Shown: positions 25,601-33,335 of the stretch, in pieces | Layout of the letters: the number at the start of each line of letters is the position of its first letter | How positions within the stretch are numbered: the stretch's first letter is position 1 | NCBI RefSeq assembly: GCF_007829035.1 | Contig: NZ_VIVQ01000002.1 | Span: forward strand, 372,001-436,000 | Direction of reading: 5' to 3' | DNA: 64,000 nucleotides | Origin: Rudaeicoccus suwonensis | GTDB taxonomy: Bacteria; Actinomycetota; Actinomycetes; Actinomycetales; Dermatophilaceae | Position numbers and translations under genes: made by a program | Notes under the pieces: model-generated | What the model was told of the DNA's origin: nothing | Seen by the model: the letters and a program-made list of their open reading frames with translations, nothing else | The model's database searches: none

Positions 25601-27533
25601 CGGTCCCGTCGTAGATGGACGAGCCGGTTACGGATAGTGCGCCGAAATCGTTGCTGATTCCGGCATACCTGAGGCGCAGGTCTGAGATGTCGATGACTGC
25701 TGTCGAGCTCGTCGTGTCGATGGCTGGGCTGTTCGACGCTGCGGGGTCGCCCGAACCTGTGGTTCCACCTGTGGTGTTGTCGTCGATCGAGGTCATCACC
25801 GCTGGGCTGCCACCGGTACCCGACACGGTCAGGGTCGCATCGGCGGAGACGCCGATTGGTACTTGTGAGTTGGACGTGTATTTGACGATCGTTCCCGCTG
25901 TGATGGTCAGGGATGCACCGGGTGCAATCTGCAGTCCTGCGGGGTCGATGATGTAGACGCCGGCACATGCTGGCCCCCATACCATGCTGCCTGTCAGAGT
26001 GCCCGAGAGGTGTTTCTGTGCGACATAGCTTCCAGGAGTACAGGGGGCTGTGTAGGTGAATTGATCGACGGGGACGATCGCGCTGGTGCCTGCCGTGGTC
26101 GTGACCGTGATGTTGACCGGAGAGGCTTTGGTCGCTGGAGGTGCTGTGACGGTTAGTTCCGTGTTCGAGACCGTGGTCAGCCCGGTGCCGGCAGTTTGTC
26201 CGAACATGACCTTCGAGGCTGCATTCAGGTTGGTGCCCGTGATCGTCACGGTAGTGCCGCCTGCAACAGGTCCAGATGCTGGGGAGATTTGCGTGATTGC
26301 TGGCGCTGCGGCACTTACAGTGAGCGTGAGGCTGCGTGAGGCGGATGTACCGGCCGAGTCACTCGCTGTAACGGTAAATGCACTGTTACCGGGTGTTGTG
26401 GGCGTTCCAGTAATGACACCAGTCACGGGATTGATGGTCAATCCGGTGGGAAGCGTTCCGTTCGTGAGTTTCCAGTTGAATGCCCCTGTCCCTCCGGTGG
26501 CGGTCAGACCTGCGCTGTAAACCGTTCCGACGGTGGCAGCGGGCAGCGCCCCGGTAGTGATTGTGATTGGACCGGGAGGAGCGGCATAAGTGAATTGATC
26601 GTGGGTGGAGATCGCAGATGTGCCTCCGATTGTGGTCACTTGGACGTTGACCTCGCTCCCGGTGGTCACGCGGGGAGAGATGACCTTCAACTGAGTTGGA
26701 GACACGACACTGATGCCTGACGCTGCGGTGGTGCCGAAACGGACTGTTGAAGCTCCAGTGAGGTTGGTTCCGTTGATTGTCACTGCCGAACCGCCAGAAG
26801 CCGGACCTGAGGAGGGCGCAACCCCTGTCACCGTCGGCGCTGGGACTCCAGTCACCGCTCGGACGGCACTGATAGCTGCGGATGCTGTAGTGCTTACAGG
26901 GACGTCAATCCGAAATAACCACCGTCCTGGGGACGGTGTCGCAAAAGTTGCTGTCCACCCTCCTGTCGACGACGTAGTACCTCGTGCAAGCGTGGTCCAC
27001 GTCGATGACCCGTAGGGTGCTCGCTGCACCCAAACAGGGCGAGTCGTATGCCCACTTCCAGTTTTTACATTGACCGGAACCCGGATGACCGTGCCGACGG
27101 CTGTCGAGATTGATGCGGTTTGCCACCCTGTGATTGTCGTCGCCGCTCCCTTGATCCCCACGATGGCACGGGTGGGCGAGAGATATCCAGCCGCCGTGGT
27201 GGTCGCCGGGACGTAAAGGCGATAAGCCCACCTAGCGACAGAGGGAACGGTCACACTGGCGATATATGAGCCCCCAGCGGCTGTGGTCCCGTTCGCGATC
27301 GTCGTCCAAGACGATGACCCGTACTGTGCCCGCTGAACCTGGATGCTGCGGGCCGAGTAGCCCTCTCCTGTCTTTACTTTCACCGGAAAATTGAAGGTAT
27401 AACCGGCCGGTGCTGACGAACTAGTCGTCGACCAGCCCGACACACTCGTGGAGACCAGAGCCGATGCTGGAGCCACCAGACCAAGAGATATCAGCAGAAA
27501 AGCAACTACGGTCACCAGAACACGTCTGCACAT
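22689..27533 (-). CDS. 1614-aa secreted TIG/Ig and beta-solenoid-like repeat protein
   Basis: Very large exported protein. A signal peptide (residues 1-26) precedes two Ig-like repeats (about 30-125 and 134-228, each with QRA-x-YGSS-x-WTT), a TIG/IPT domain (232-315), a putative-Ig He_PIG domain (322-406) and a second TIG (411-495). Then come four ~240-aa repeats, each marked by DD-x-x-GGTTG-x-G near residues 584, 818, 1060 and 1304. Periodic short strands and T/S/G/N-rich composition suit a right-handed beta-helix. No LPxTG or membrane anchor is seen at the C-terminus. Adhesion or matrix binding is a guess. Codons are less GC-biased than in neighbours, suggesting transfer. Confidence 0.8.
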   Translation of the reverse strand: MCRRVLVTVVAFLLISLGLVAPASALVSTSVSGWSTTSSSAPAGYTFNFPVKVKTGEGYSARSIQVQRAQYGSSSWTTIANGTTAAGGSYIASVTVPSVARWAYRLYVPATTTAAGYLSPTRAIVGIKGAATTITGWQTASISTAVGTVIRVPVNVKTGSGHTTRPVWVQRAPYGSSTWTTLARGTTSSTGGWTATFATPSPGRWLFRIDVPVSTTASAAISAVRAVTGVPAPTVTGVAPSSGPASGGSAVTINGTNLTGASTVRFGTTAASGISVVSPTQLKVISPRVTTGSEVNVQVTTIGGTSAISTHDQFTYAAPPGPITITTGALPAATVGTVYSAGLTATGGTGAFNWKLTNGTLPTGLTINPVTGVITGTPTTPGNSAFTVTASDSAGTSASRSLTLTVSAAAPAITQISPASGPVAGGTTVTITGTNLNAASKVMFGQTAGTGLTTVSNTELTVTAPPATKASPVNITVTTTAGTSAIVPVDQFTYTAPCTPGSYVAQKHLSGTLTGSMVWGPACAGVYIIDPAGLQIAPGASLTITAGTIVKYTSNSQVPIGVSADATLTVSGTGGSPAVMTSIDDNTTGGTTGSGDPAASNSPAIDTTSSTAVIDISDLRLRYAGISNDFGALSVTGSSIYDGTVSSDTDQPVEITATSVAYTPTTINYASDPATNGTVGISITAATQNAVTPVITNDSVTGVTGVAYEITEPALLQADVSGDTASNNALNAIGISSGLSGVWTLTPSTLPLLALGTYSPAWGGAGDIEVLQGATLNLTAGTTVKYEPGWMSAVTVDAGGSLNAIGSDPSPVVITSVDDDSVGGTTGSGQPIASSLAPAIDLVAPSSEANLSRTTLKYESLSNDGGTLAVSNSVVYDGDIASQSDQPVTVTGTTVSYAPSTFGGCNSSAQGPGIQVIASTDAADTATVTNNTVSNVDSIAYSVSEPSMQQSDVTGNAASGNAINALGLSGGLNGIWNISPAGIPTALLPVNSGNWSFQSLSVLPQATVNIAPGVVMKSYPTGWSYLCVGGGNYGYFDVQAGGSLNFNGDASGPITLTAVDDNTVGGTTGTGAPSTSGIGNTGDGILLETGSEFAATSLNLKYGQIYNQGGSLAITHSTVYEGQIFSQSNESVAITGTTVASIPESFNYSTTSPLATVGITVLPEPNETAVAPIVTNNTVDDFAGIAYEIEGPDLLQNQLSGNQAVGNAINAFGVAGGLSGAWNINTSELPLALLSISNAWGDEVDITQGAQVSIDAGSVIKGYYNGWCQPCTDAGHPAGFDVQSGGSLSINGSSDNPIVYTSGDDNSVGGTTGTGNPGGTEGIEVDPGGSIAGSNFELKYGGLLFDGSSTELDNVTITGANTAVTVYDIPGQVIKMFNANLNNGSVGASVNIGGLEITGSITNMSTRAVEACDWQSMWTNTAGCAVEAYDVYWGDPNGAYGPVPALTGWSGWTITTASSLLSTSHVCGAVDADEYYSTAGAATVSDSAADLVSPNCDGSATPWSTVAQGYGQVVQAATNACGSVDATSCQAIKGYLTCFNAAENLAGSQAAVSIPGTASSTLNAVSAISTAAGNLNAAGFASFLGFASDVADAIGTVSDVANAYGTCQSSFATG

Positions 27534-27860
27534 CAGGCTTCCCCTGCCTACATAGCCAGCATCGTGCTCACAGAACTACCCAGTCGCCGACAGCACCCGT
27601 GGCAGGCGAAAACCAGTCATGGGTAGTGGTCGAACCGTTGGTGCCTAAGACCTGATCGTGGCCGTCCAAGAGCGCTCGACGACGCCGAGGTGTTCATATT
27701 CTGGCGGGTCACTCACGCCATGGGCAGCGCCAACGCAAACGTGGGCGGTACGAGTGTTTGCCCTCTGAGCTCAGGGAACGTTGCTCTCGGCTAGAGCCGC
27801 AACAAACCTCGGGCATTGAGGACGATGAATCCCTGATCGATTGGTGCCATCATCGGGGGT
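27534..27860. other. 327-bp divergent intergenic region
   Basis: Shared upstream region of the giant secreted protein (minus) and the XRE regulator (plus). A GGGGAAG site precedes the giant gene. I saw no gene, long repeat or clear operator here. Confidence 0.5.
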
Positions 27861-28646
27861 GTGGGCAACGAGGGGTTGGGGGGTTTGCTGCGTGAGCTGC
27901 GGACACAGGATGGGCTGCGCCAAGAGGACGTAGCCACGACCCTGAACATCAGCAGGTCGTCCCTGGCGAACATGGAGGCTGGTCGGCACGTCGTCACCAC
28001 TGACATCCAAGCCCGGTTACGTGTCGCATATCCGGCGTGGGCTCCGGCCCTAACCAGTGGCCGCTTCATCGCATCGGCGGTGAGTGACAACTCCAGCTTC
28101 GTCGTAGACAACCTGACGATCGCTTACATCTTCCAAGAATCCCGTTCCCCCAGCGAGATCATTCAAATCCGAAAGGTGCGAGCAGTCCGCGCTGGAGCAG
28201 AGCGGTATTCACTCGGCCTGAAACGCACGGACGGGCAGAGCCTGACCGCCGACACTGGGATCTTGTGGGGCGGGTTCCTCGACGACGTCCCCAGTAACGG
28301 TTCCGGTGAGCTGGTGACAACCGTCAACTTTGGTCGCCCCCTGCGGCATGGGGAAACACACGAGTTCGCGGTGCGATCCTGGGTTGAACGAGACGCCGAA
28401 CCATCGTGCGATCTCTTCTTGACGATGACCCGACCCACTAAGACCGCGTCGCTGCACCTAGTGTTCGCAGGAAAACGCGCACCAGGCCAGGCGTGGTCCT
28501 ACGGCCCGATCCCACCCGATTCCGACCCACTGTCCAGCACCGATCCCGCGGCCAACCTGCTGGAAGCCACCCCCGACGGGAACTTCTCCACCGCGTTCGA
28601 AGCGCTCAAACCAGCACAGCAGTTCGGCGTGTCGTGGGCGTGGTGA
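27861..28646 (+). CDS. XRE-type helix-turn-helix regulator
   Basis: A 261-aa protein starting at GTG 27861. The first ~60 residues are an XRE/Cro helix-turn-helix (LRQEDVATTLNISRSSLANM). The remaining ~190 residues are soluble and unmatched, with WSYGPIPPDSDPL late in the chain, perhaps a sensing domain. It is divergent from the giant secreted protein, and regulation of that gene is plausible but unproven. Confidence 0.75.
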   Translation: MGNEGLGGLLRELRTQDGLRQEDVATTLNISRSSLANMEAGRHVVTTDIQARLRVAYPAWAPALTSGRFIASAVSDNSSFVVDNLTIAYIFQESRSPSEIIQIRKVRAVRAGAERYSLGLKRTDGQSLTADTGILWGGFLDDVPSNGSGELVTTVNFGRPLRHGETHEFAVRSWVERDAEPSCDLFLTMTRPTKTASLHLVFAGKRAPGQAWSYGPIPPDSDPLSSTDPAANLLEATPDGNFSTAFEALKPAQQFGVSWAW

Positions 28647-28884
28647 GGCAGTAAACCCTGATGCCGCGCGGGTTGGCAGTATGCCTCGCGCAGATATCGG
28701 TAGGCGGGAAGAATCGTCGGCGTGCTCCACGTGGGGGTGCATCACCGCGAAAGGCTCGTCATCATGCGCGCAGATACCCAGTGGCGTCGCCTGTTCACAG
28801 CAACCGCAGCAGCGTTTTTCTTGGCGATCGCGGTCATCGGAGGGGACTGCCCCAGGTTTGGTTGATACTCGGGGTTGATGGTTC

Positions 28885-29805
28885 TCAGGCCGCGTCTGCG
28901 GCCGCGTAGATCATTTCAAACTCGACTGGGGTGAGCTTGCCCAGGGCTCGCTGACGACGCCGGCGGTTGTACTTTGTTTCGATCCAGGCCACGATCGCGA
29001 GGCGTAGTTCCTCCCGCGTGTCCCAGCGGCGGGTGTTCAGGACGTTCTTCTGCAGCAGCGAGAAGAACGACTCCATCGCGGCATTGTCGCTGCTGGACCC
29101 GACACGGCCCATCGAGCCGCGTAGGCCGTTGTTTTTCAGCAGCCGGAGCACCTTCTTCGACCTGAACTGGCTGCCCCTGTCCGAGTGCACGATCGTGTTC
29201 TCGGGCGAGCGCAGCGCGATCGCGTTGCGCAACGCTGCGGCCGCGAGGCCCGACTTCATGCGCGAGTCGATGGAGTACCCGACGATCTTGTTGGAGTAGC
29301 AGTCCTTGACCGCGCATAAGTAGAGCTTGCCCTCGCGGGTGGGGTGCTCGCAGACGTCGGTCAGCCAGATCTGGTTCGGCCTGTGTGCGGCACCGACGAA
29401 GTCGTGACGGACCCGGCCGTGATCGCCGACGGTCGCGAGCAGGTCATCGTGCACAGCGGGGCCGGGCTTGCCCGATGCGCCCCGCCGGCGGTGGTGGGAG
29501 GCGAACACGCCTGCGGTCGAGCACAATCGCCACACACGGTTCTCGGATGCCGCGATACCGGCGTCGGCGAGCTCGTCGGCGATGAACCGGTAGCCCAGGG
29601 TGGGATCGTCCTGATGGATCTGGTGGATCACGTCGATGACGTGCGCGTCGTCCCAATCACGCTGAGACACTGGGTCTTTGAGCCACTTGTAGTACCCCTG
29701 GGTGGAGAGGTCGAGCACCCTGCACGCCACCGCGACCGGCACCCTGACCCTTGAGTCGGGGGCACCGGTCGCGGCCACCTCACGGACGAGCGGGAAGACT
29801 ATTTT
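28885..29805 (-). CDS. IS3-family transposase OrfB
   Basis: Integrase-core (rve) transposase with DDE residues: Asp in NQIWLTDVCEHPT, Asp in TIVHSDRGSQF and Glu in NAAMESFFSLLQK. Helix-turn-helix 21-like sequence precedes the core. The frame is open to about 29805, before the OrfA stop, so a -1 shift at an A-run (TTTT at 29802-29805 on the plus strand) would give the OrfAB fusion usual in IS3. GTG 29778 is the first stand-alone start. No inactivating change was seen. Confidence 0.85.
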   Translation of the reverse strand, partial: KIVFPLVREVAATGAPDSRVRVPVAVACRVLDLSTQGYYKWLKDPVSQRDWDDAHVIDVIHQIHQDDPTLGYRFIADELADAGIAASENRVWRLCSTAGVFASHHRRRGASGKPGPAVHDDLLATVGDHGRVRHDFVGAAHRPNQIWLTDVCEHPTREGKLYLCAVKDCYSNKIVGYSIDSRMKSGLAAAALRNAIALRSPENTIVHSDRGSQFRSKKVLRLLKNNGLRGSMGRVGSSSDNAAMESFFSLLQKNVLNTRRWDTREELRLAIVAWIETKYNRRRRQRALGKLTPVEFEMIYAAADAA

Positions 29806-30086
29806 CCCGGCAGGTTCGCCTGCGATAGATAGGCCGCTGCACGGCGTAGGACCTCGTTCTCCTGCTCCAGGAGCCGGATCCGCTTGTTCGCCTCACGCAA
29901 CTCGGACCGGTCGATCTCGGTCAGACCAGGACGGTTGCCGTCCTGGATGTCGGCCTTCTTCATCCAGTTCGACAAGCAGCCTTCGGAGATCCCGAAGTCC
30001 TTCGCGATCTGCTTCAACGGAGCATCACCCTTGCCAGCGACAGCCACGACATCGTCGCGGAACTCCTTGGGGTAGGGCTTGGGCAT
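29799..30086 (-). CDS. IS3-family transposase OrfA
   Basis: A 95-aa protein with an N-terminal helix-turn-helix (PYPKEFRDDVVAVA, then LKQIAKDFGISEGCLSNWMK) and a leucine-zipper-like tail (ELREANKRIRLLEQENEVLR). It binds the IS ends and pairs with OrfB. Full length. Confidence 0.85.
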   Translation of the reverse strand: MPKPYPKEFRDDVVAVAGKGDAPLKQIAKDFGISEGCLSNWMKKADIQDGNRPGLTEIDRSELREANKRIRLLEQENEVLRRAAAYLSQANLPGK

Positions 30087-30120
30087 AGTGACATCCTTCC
30101 AGCGAGGAAATCCTCACAGG

Positions 30121-30954
30121 TCAGGTGTCAACCAAAGTCTGGGCAGACCCAGTGCTCTGCGCCATGAAGGTGTCGTCGTGCCCGGGCGGGGCCGCAGCTG
30201 CCGCAGCCAGGGTGGCCCGCAACTGGATCCACCGCGTCAACGCGCAGGCGGTGCAGGTGAGGGTGTGCTGGCCGCGTGGGAGGACGACGGTGTGCCCGTG
30301 TCCTTCTTGGTCGGTTTTGCTGACCGGGATCACCCAATGGAACCCGTCATGGGCGTGCCAGGAAAAGTCTGCGATGCGGGCGTCGACGAGTTCGGAGCGG
30401 CGCCGGCCACCGACGAACCCCGCCAGCAACAAGGCGGTGTCGCGGGTGGCGATCACCCCGCGTGGCCACGTCGTCGACGCGGTCGCGGTCAACATCAGCC
30501 GCAGATCCGGCAACGACAACGGTTGCGCCTGACCTGGCATCGCGGTCTGCCGGGCGGGAGCCTGACGACGCCGCGCACCAGCCAGGGCGTTCCGCACCAC
30601 CTCATCCGCCCCCGGTGGTGGCAAACGGTGGGCGCGGTGGACGGCGTCGATCGCCGCGACCCACCGTTGCAGCGTCGCGGCCGCGTGCGGTTTCGACCTG
30701 CCGTGCTCCACCGTAGTGCCGTACTGCGCCACGTATTCCGCGACCTGAATCGGCGCCGCCGGCAACGAGCTCGTCCCCTGCTGGGCGCACCAGGCCTCCC
30801 AGCGACGCCAATCGGCGGCATACGCCCGCCGGGTCCGCTCCGACCGAGAGTCCCCGACCAACCCGGTCAGGCGCTCTGACAGCACAGGAGTGTCCGGGAC
30901 CGGCGACAACACTGGAATCACCCGTCCCGGATGTTCCGGATTCGACAACCTCAT
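30121..30954 (-). pseudogene. tyrosine recombinase truncated by the IS3 copy
   Basis: The N-terminal SAM-like core-binding domain (RTRRAYAADWRRWEAWC) and the start of the catalytic domain are present, with the first catalytic Arg in FVGGRRRSELVDARIADF and the Lys in VSKTDQEG. The H-x-x-R box and nucleophilic Tyr are missing: the frame enters the IS3 end and stops after LVDT, which is IS sequence. The missing part was not found on the far side of the IS. ATG 30954 overlaps the upstream gene stop by 4 nt. It is almost certainly inactive. Confidence 0.8.
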
Positions 30955-32129
30955 GGCTGACTGCACATGGCCAGGAAGCGGTCTGTCAGCCGTGCTACCA
31001 CCGCGTCGACGTCGGACGTGAGTTCTGCGGTGGTCGCCTGGGTGGTGCGTCTGAAGTCCTGGTCCGTCAGGATCGGCATCATGGTCCATCCGGGATCGAT
31101 CGCTTTGGCACCGGCCAGGCCGGTAGCTGCGACGCCCAACGACCACGACCCGTGGAACTGCCGAATGCGCGCCCACGCAGCGGCCCCGGCCACGACGATT
31201 CGCACGCCCTGCACCAGATGGTCAGGAAAGAGGGTCTTCTGCTGCCCATCCTTCTTCGACAGACGCGAGTGATACGCCCATACTCCCCCGTCGTGCCGCA
31301 CCCCGAATTCCGCGGTGCCATCCAGGCGCGACCGTTGCTTCTCATCATCCGTGAGTCCGGCGAGTTGGTCGTCGTCGCCGAGCGACGCATATGACGCCAG
31401 CACGCACCCAGCCCCGCGGACGCGGAAAGCAGTTAGGTAGGAGGACAGCATGAGTTCGCTGGTCTGGACTCCGGCGCATCCAGCCAGATACACCGTGTGG
31501 GCTAGTTCGCGGTCAGCGTCGGCTGCTACTGCCGCACTCGAGGCTCCCAGAGGGATCGCGACCGCGAAGAAATGCGCGTTGCGTCCTTCCTCGGTCGCAA
31601 GAGGGTCGTGGGCGATGAGGTCGTTCAGGCGACGGTCGGCGACCTCGAGGTCTGCTGCTCGGCTGGCGTGGTGTCCCCGCACTTCACTGTCGGACAGGTA
31701 GCGCTTCGTCGCGTGACCGCGGCCGAGGTACTTCCCGTCGACCATGTGTGGTGCGGCCGGGCTGACCGGCACCTCGACCACCACGTACCCCAGCTGCGGG
31801 TCGTCCTGCTCGTCGGCCGGGATGAAGCGTGGTGTCACCGGTAGCGGTGGCTGGCACTGGGTGAGCGCGATCTGCTCAATCCGCTCCACCACCCCGGCCT
31901 CAACCTGAAACGGTGCCAGGGCGAAGGATCGGGCGGCTTTGTCCTCGCTGATCCCGAAGACCACGGTGCCGCCGTCCAAGGCGAACTGCGCCAGATCCCG
32001 TGCCAGTTCCTTGTTGGTGCCTCGGGAGGACCCCTCCACGATCACCTTGGCCTCGCGGTAGTGGTTCTCCTCGAAGTCCCCACGAGCGATCGCAGCTCTC
32101 AGATCGGCCTCAGAGGCGTACATCGACAT
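30951..32129 (-). CDS. AlbA_2 (Schlafen-type) domain protein
   Basis: A 392-aa protein. Residues ~10-130 match the AlbA_2/Schlafen domain: EENHYREAKVIVEGSS, then NKELARDLAQFALDGGTVVFGI. The C-terminal ~250 residues are unmatched. AlbA_2 proteins occur in regulators and phage-defence genes; the role here is unknown. ATG 32129 has no clear ribosome site, and a second ATG lies two codons on. It is coupled to the truncated recombinase by an ATGA overlap, so the pair once formed a mobile or defence operon. Confidence 0.7.
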   Translation of the reverse strand: MSMYASEADLRAAIARGDFEENHYREAKVIVEGSSRGTNKELARDLAQFALDGGTVVFGISEDKAARSFALAPFQVEAGVVERIEQIALTQCQPPLPVTPRFIPADEQDDPQLGYVVVEVPVSPAAPHMVDGKYLGRGHATKRYLSDSEVRGHHASRAADLEVADRRLNDLIAHDPLATEEGRNAHFFAVAIPLGASSAAVAADADRELAHTVYLAGCAGVQTSELMLSSYLTAFRVRGAGCVLASYASLGDDDQLAGLTDDEKQRSRLDGTAEFGVRHDGGVWAYHSRLSKKDGQQKTLFPDHLVQGVRIVVAGAAAWARIRQFHGSWSLGVAATGLAGAKAIDPGWTMMPILTDQDFRRTTQATTAELTSDVDAVVARLTDRFLAMCSQP

Positions 32130-32204
32130 GAAACGAGCATACGACCACAATCGGGATAAGTACGATTATCGAGAGTAACCGTCGGGGCTCGTAGGGTCGG
32201 ATTT

Positions 32205-32426
32205 TCAAATACCACGAGGTAAATTCGTGCAGACGGAAAACCGCACAAAATATCCCCCGTGCTCCTCAAATAACCAATCAAGACTCGGCGGCAGCTCCGC
32301 CAAAAACAACGATCTCTGATTAGCGTTCCCACTCGGCTGAGATTCGAAAAACATGGCATCACGCGCGTTGAGGGCTCGAGTTTCGACCGCCTCACGGCTG
32401 GCACCGACGGTCTCACGGTCAGGCAT
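32205..32426 (-). CDS. small hypothetical protein coupled to the upstream gene
   Basis: A 73-codon frame from ATG 32426, overlapping the upstream gene's stop by 8 nt (ATGCCTGA). It ends LPPSLDWLFEEHGGYFVRFSVC followed by TNLPRGI. Codons are plausible but less GC-biased than in core genes. The overlap and aromatic-rich end make it a likely gene. No family recognised. Confidence 0.45.
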   Translation of the reverse strand: MPDRETVGASREAVETRALNARDAMFFESQPSGNANQRSLFLAELPPSLDWLFEEHGGYFVRFSVCTNLPRGI

Positions 32427-33072
32427 TAAGCGGATTGGCACCGCCACCATTTTCTGCTACGCCGTGCGCGATGTTAAGGGCTTTCTGGCATTCCACTGTG
32501 GGAATACGACTGAACTGGCTGAATTTGTAGTTGGGCCTAGCGTAACTACGCCATGCCATTCCAGCCAATAATTGCCAAAGGTTTTTGGTGGGCCAGGAAA
32601 AGGTGAAATGCGCCGCCGCATCAAGCTTGGAAAGCGTGACATCGAGACCATAGGTGGTCGGGGTCACGACGATCGCGGAACCGTCGCAGTTGCTCGTGGG
32701 ATACCGGGCCTGAGTTAATGCTGCGAACTCGACGCGACGCTCGAGAACGTTGATAAGTAGTGGGCCGAAACAGTCTTCTCCACGCTCCGTCGCCGTGCGC
32801 CCTACGGTGATGCGGGCCAGTTCGGTGCGGACCTCGGCGATTGAAGCGACTCGCTGCTCGCAAGATATGTCGGCGAGGTACCGGTTGAGGACATGCGCGA
32901 AGATCGCAGCCTCTCCCGTGTGGTACGCCGAGAAATAAGCGTTGATGCCATTGCGATGTGCTGTGAATTCGAAGTCGTTGAACGCACCCCTCGACGTCAG
33001 GTCTATCGTGACCTTGGAGCCGTCTCGTTGTGCGACCGCGTAAATCGGGAGTGCTTGTTGTTCTGTACTCAT
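32419..33072 (-). CDS. hypothetical 217-aa protein
   Basis: Not recognised. AAGGAGGGTC directly before ATG 33072 fixes the start (MSTEQQALPIYAVAQRDG). The protein is soluble, with FNDFEFTAHRNGINAYFSAY and late FSWPTKNLWQLLAGMAWRSY; no membrane helix or signal. GC and codon bias are lower than in core genes. It forms a two-gene unit with the small frame downstream, between the AlbA_2 gene and the ISL3 copy. Confidence 0.6.
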   Translation of the reverse strand: MSTEQQALPIYAVAQRDGSKVTIDLTSRGAFNDFEFTAHRNGINAYFSAYHTGEAAIFAHVLNRYLADISCEQRVASIAEVRTELARITVGRTATERGEDCFGPLLINVLERRVEFAALTQARYPTSNCDGSAIVVTPTTYGLDVTLSKLDAAAHFTFSWPTKNLWQLLAGMAWRSYARPNYKFSQFSRIPTVECQKALNIAHGVAENGGGANPLNA

Positions 33073-33335
33073 GACCCTCCTTGATCTCGCTTCTTGTGTG
33101 GCTTCTGCCTCGGAAAGGCGTGTCCAAGATGTGCCATGTGGTGGATGGTCGTGATGACCGATGAAAGATCGAGGTGCTGACGTACCGGCCTGCCAGGTTC
33201 CACGAGGACGTCCGATCTGACCGATTTCCGCACAGTTGCCGGCTGAGATCAGCGATGCGCGCCGCACTCCGCAGACGGCAACTTGCCGCATCAACAATTT
33301 CGCGATGAGAGCGATCGCCGTTTCCACCGTAATCG

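Larger units (their letters stand above)
28857..30136 (-). mobile_element. IS3-family insertion sequence
   Basis: OrfA and OrfB lie between imperfect ends: TTTGGTTGATACTCGG on the left (from 28857) and, on the complement of the right, TTTGGTTGACACCTGA (from 30136). No matching 3-bp flanking duplication was found (AGG left, GTC right), which suggests a rearrangement or deletion at one side since insertion. Confidence 0.8.

Noticed and set aside
27534-27860. Small gene in the gap before the XRE regulator
   Set aside because: Short frames exist but lack ribosome sites and codon bias.
33073-33327. N-terminal extension of the 217-aa protein or a gene split by ISL3
   Set aside because: The frame is open upstream but lacks coding character, and joining the sequence across the ISL3 target site gives no convincing protein. 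A strong ribosome site supports the start at 33072.
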